From Streptomyces rhizosphaerihabitans (GTDB lineage Bacteria > Actinomycetota > Actinomycetes > Streptomycetales > Streptomycetaceae), in the NCBI RefSeq assembly GCF_025399795.1, contig NZ_JAODTZ010000008.1:124001-188000 (forward strand): a DNA stretch of 64,000 nt. The letters are read 5' to 3'. The notes beneath the pieces are model-generated. The model had not been told where the DNA came from and did no database searches. It was given only the letters and a program-made list of their open reading frames with translations. The position numbers and the translations under genes are program-made. Positions 62,185 through 64,000 of this stretch are shown in pieces (the first letter of the stretch is position 1; the number at the start of each line of letters is the position of its first letter).

Positions 62185-62444
62185 ATTCCGCTAACGCCGC
62201 TCCCCCTCCTTCAGATGTGTGGCAATCGAGTGAGCGCAAGGCGGCGGAAGTATTCACCAAAGCGGCTTTTCGTGTACCCGGGGCGATGGGTTCCCGCGTG
62301 CTGACGGCTGGGCGCTGTCGGCACGACACGAGTGACGTCGGTGAGCCGGATCAGCGCTGGTGGATCCGGTGCGGACCGTGCCTCCGCGAGGCGCCCGGAG
62401 CCGGGTACGCTGTAGCCGCTCCACCCGCAGTCGGGTGAGAGCGG

Positions 62445-62529
62445 GGTGGGTTGCCCGAGCGGCCTAAGGGAACGGTCTTGAAAACCGTCGTGGCGCGAGT
62501 CACCGTGGGTTCAAATCCCACACCCACCG
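62445..62529 (+). tRNA. tRNA-Ser(TGA)
   Basis: 85-nt class II tRNA. Acceptor GGTGGGT/ACCCACC with discriminator G, anticodon TGA at 62479-62481, long variable arm, T-loop GTTCAAATC. CCA not encoded. Confidence 0.96.
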
Positions 62530-62538
62530 CAGGTGAAC

Positions 62539-62569
62539 GGCCCCTGACCGGGTGAATCGGTCGGGGGCC
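62539..62569 (+). terminator. terminator after tRNA-Ser(TGA)
   Basis: 12-bp stem with one G-T pair (62539-62550 with 62558-62569). Confidence 0.72.
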
Positions 62570-62689
62570 GATCTCGTGCGCGCCGGCCGCAACGGGGTTC
62601 GCCTCCGCCGCCCGCGGTACGTAGCGCACCGCCGGGTGCGGCCGGCCGAGACAGCCGTACGAACGGCTGTGCCACGGCATCGGGCCGAC

Positions 62690-63040
62690 CGGGCGGATCG
62701 AGGAGATCCGCACCGGGTCCGGCGGATCCACGGCTCGCGGCGCGTGCGTGCCGTGCTGAGACGCGAGGGCACGCGCGTGGGCCGCAAGCGGGTCGAGCGC
62801 CTGATGCGGGAGGCCGATCTTGAGGGCACCGGCCCGCGCCGCACGGGCTTCACACGCCGGGACCCGAAGGCCACGCCCGCCCCGGACCCGGTCGGCAGGG
62901 ACTCCATCGCACCGGCGCCGAACCGGTTGTGGGTCACCGGCCTCACGATGATCTCCACCGGCGAGGGCCCACTGCGGCTCTCCGCTGTCCGCGACGCGTT
63001 CTCCCGCCGGGTGGTGGCCCCGGTGGTACCGCCGGGCCTC
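62690..63040 (+). pseudogene. IS3-family transposase (OrfB) remnant
   Basis: Frame holds the HTH_21-to-rve transition of an IS3 OrfB: GSRRVRAVLRREGTRVGRKR, LMREADLEG, PAPNRLWVTGLTMISTGEG, AVRDAFSRRVV. The first catalytic Asp (normally WVTDLT) reads Gly here, and neither the N-terminal part nor the later catalytic residues are found. The terminal inverted repeats are gone. It is an old insertion next to the tRNA gene. Confidence 0.75.
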
Positions 63041-63094
63041 GGCAAGCGGTGGGGTGCCCCGAAGCCTGGAACGAGTTCTGTCCCACAGGACCTT

Positions 63095-63117
63095 CAAGGA
63101 GCGCACCGCGCTCCTTG
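63095..63117. terminator. hairpin past the IS3 remnant
   Basis: 9-bp perfect stem (63095-63103 with 63109-63117). Role unknown. Confidence 0.4.
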
Positions 63118-63297
63118 TGCCGGGCGTTCCGATGGGAGGCCGGCACGGCTGCGGTGCCGCGGGAGCTGTCATCCGCTTCCCGCGGGTGTGCCCCGAGTCG
63201 GCCCGTGACGGCCGTGACGAAACCGAAGAAAGCAGTCCGGATCGTGACGGCGTGACGGCTGCGGCGGGCAGCACGCGCCCGGCCCTCCGTACGCGGG

Positions 63298-64000
63298 TCA
63301 GGGGCGCTCGCGGGCAGCCGGGTTGTTCAGGCAGAGCGCGATGTTCCGGACCGCCGCGGTGAGTTCCTCGATCACCCTGGCCGCCTGTTCCGCGTTGTGG
63401 AAGGCCGGGTGCCCTGCCAGCGACAGGCCCAGTTCCTGCGCCGCTTGGACGGCTGCCCCGGCTGCCCCGGCGCTCTCGGCAGGAGGGGGAGGCGAAGCGG
63501 GCGCGTACGCCTCGGCCGGGGGAGGAGACCCCGGTGCGACGGACCGGACCGGCAAGGCCGGGTTTGCCGCGGGCGCGCGGGAAACCGCGGGCGCCGGATG
63601 GTGTGCCGGCTCAGGGACGGCAGATGCCGACGGGCCGACCGGCATCGCGCCGGTCTCCGGCTCCCGCCGGTACCTGTCGAACGGGGGGTGGAAGGTGCCG
63701 GAGCCGTTGACCGGGGAGGCGTGTGCCTCCTCTTCGGGCCGGGACGGCGGAACCGGCGAGGACTGTGCGGAGTATGAGCCCTGGGAGATCTGCTGGACGT
63801 GCGGGGTCAGGTCCGGCGCGCGACGCGTCCGGGGCAGTAGGAAGTGTTCGAAACCCGGGAACGCCAAGGTGGCGGAGTGCGTGGAGGCGCGGGGGCTGTA
63901 CTGGGCCTGCCACTGCATGCGATAGCAGTCGACCTGGTCGGCGCAGGCGGTGCGGGTGTGGAAGACCGCGGTGTTCTCCCCCAGGTCCGGGTACCAGAGG
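63298..64000 (-). CDS. Pro/Ala-rich hypothetical protein (5' end outside window)
   Basis: The coding frame stays open through position 64000, so only the C-terminal 234 residues are seen. The first visible part reads LWYPDLGENTAVFHTRT and includes two Cys (ACADQVDCYRMQW). A long Pro/Ala-rich middle and a short helical C-terminus (AEQAARVIEELTAAVRNIAL) follow. The function is unknown and no domain is recognised. Visible Met codons inside the window are not the true start. Confidence 0.7.
   Translation of the reverse strand, partial: LWYPDLGENTAVFHTRTACADQVDCYRMQWQAQYSPRASTHSATLAFPGFEHFLLPRTRRAPDLTPHVQQISQGSYSAQSSPVPPSRPEEEAHASPVNGSGTFHPPFDRYRREPETGAMPVGPSASAVPEPAHHPAPAVSRAPAANPALPVRSVAPGSPPPAEAYAPASPPPPAESAGAAGAAVQAAQELGLSLAGHPAFHNAEQAARVIEELTAAVRNIALCLNNPAARERP

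Overview
This 64 kb window is chromosomal DNA from a high-GC actinomycete, almost certainly a Streptomyces. The evidence is codon usage, frequent GTG starts, twin-arginine and lipobox export signals, and an accurate set of Streptomyces core genes in familiar order (cydA-cydB-cydCD, kptA, serS, pheA, the dtpA/ecuC/sco copper cluster, an htrA-type protease). From memory the order resembles S. coelicolor around SCO3945-SCO3980, the arm of the chromosome core close to oriC. The sequence itself supports an oriC-proximal location: there are two perfect parS-type 14-bp palindromes, one parS-like variant, and several clusters of DnaA boxes.

Layout. 0.4-6.6 kb: Rex-operator-controlled cytochrome bd oxidase and its fused CydCD exporter, with parS sites between cydB and cydCD. 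6.8-9.7 kb: an orphan GAF histidine kinase and a secreted M23 peptidase. 10-17.4 kb, minus strand: HAD phosphatase, LLM-class oxidoreductase, RNA 2'-phosphotransferase, then an overlapping operon M24 peptidase - alpha/beta-hydrolase/SDR fusion - metal-dependent hydrolase - MerR regulator. 17.5-34.0 kb: an accessory island bracketed by two diverged direct repeats of about 107-113 bp. It carries an RHS/Hint polymorphic toxin with its immunity gene, two further toxin-tail/immunity leftovers (one with an Imm32-like protein), broken pflA and araB remnants, a 1.46-kaa LamG surface protein and an acyltransferase. 34.2-37.7 kb: a four-gene ABC-2 transporter operon. 38.4 kb: tRNA-Ser(GCT). 38.8-42.4 kb: a second HAD phosphatase, serS, a DnaA-box cluster and pheA. 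42.7-49.4 kb: copper handling (DtpA peroxidase, CopC-CopD fusion, EcuC, Sco, YcnI, a Met-rich membrane protein). 49.6-58.2 kb: small regulators and enzymes (two anti-sigma-type ATPases, a CitG-like protein, aminopeptidase P, a GAF-PP2C phosphatase, a prim-pol-like protein, a SEC-C protein). 58.3-64 kb: GDPD, HtrA-like protease, a DUF2637 membrane protein, tRNA-Ser(TGA) with an adjacent IS3 remnant, and the 3' part of a Pro-rich protein that runs off the end.

How it fits together. Respiration (cyd) is redox-controlled. The copper genes form one minus-strand series that would deliver copper to, and protect, extracytoplasmic cuproenzymes. The island is an interbacterial-competition locus that has accumulated successive toxin tips and immunities. 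The segregation and replication signals (parS, DnaA boxes) are scattered through otherwise ordinary genes and are probably structural features of the oriC-proximal chromosome.
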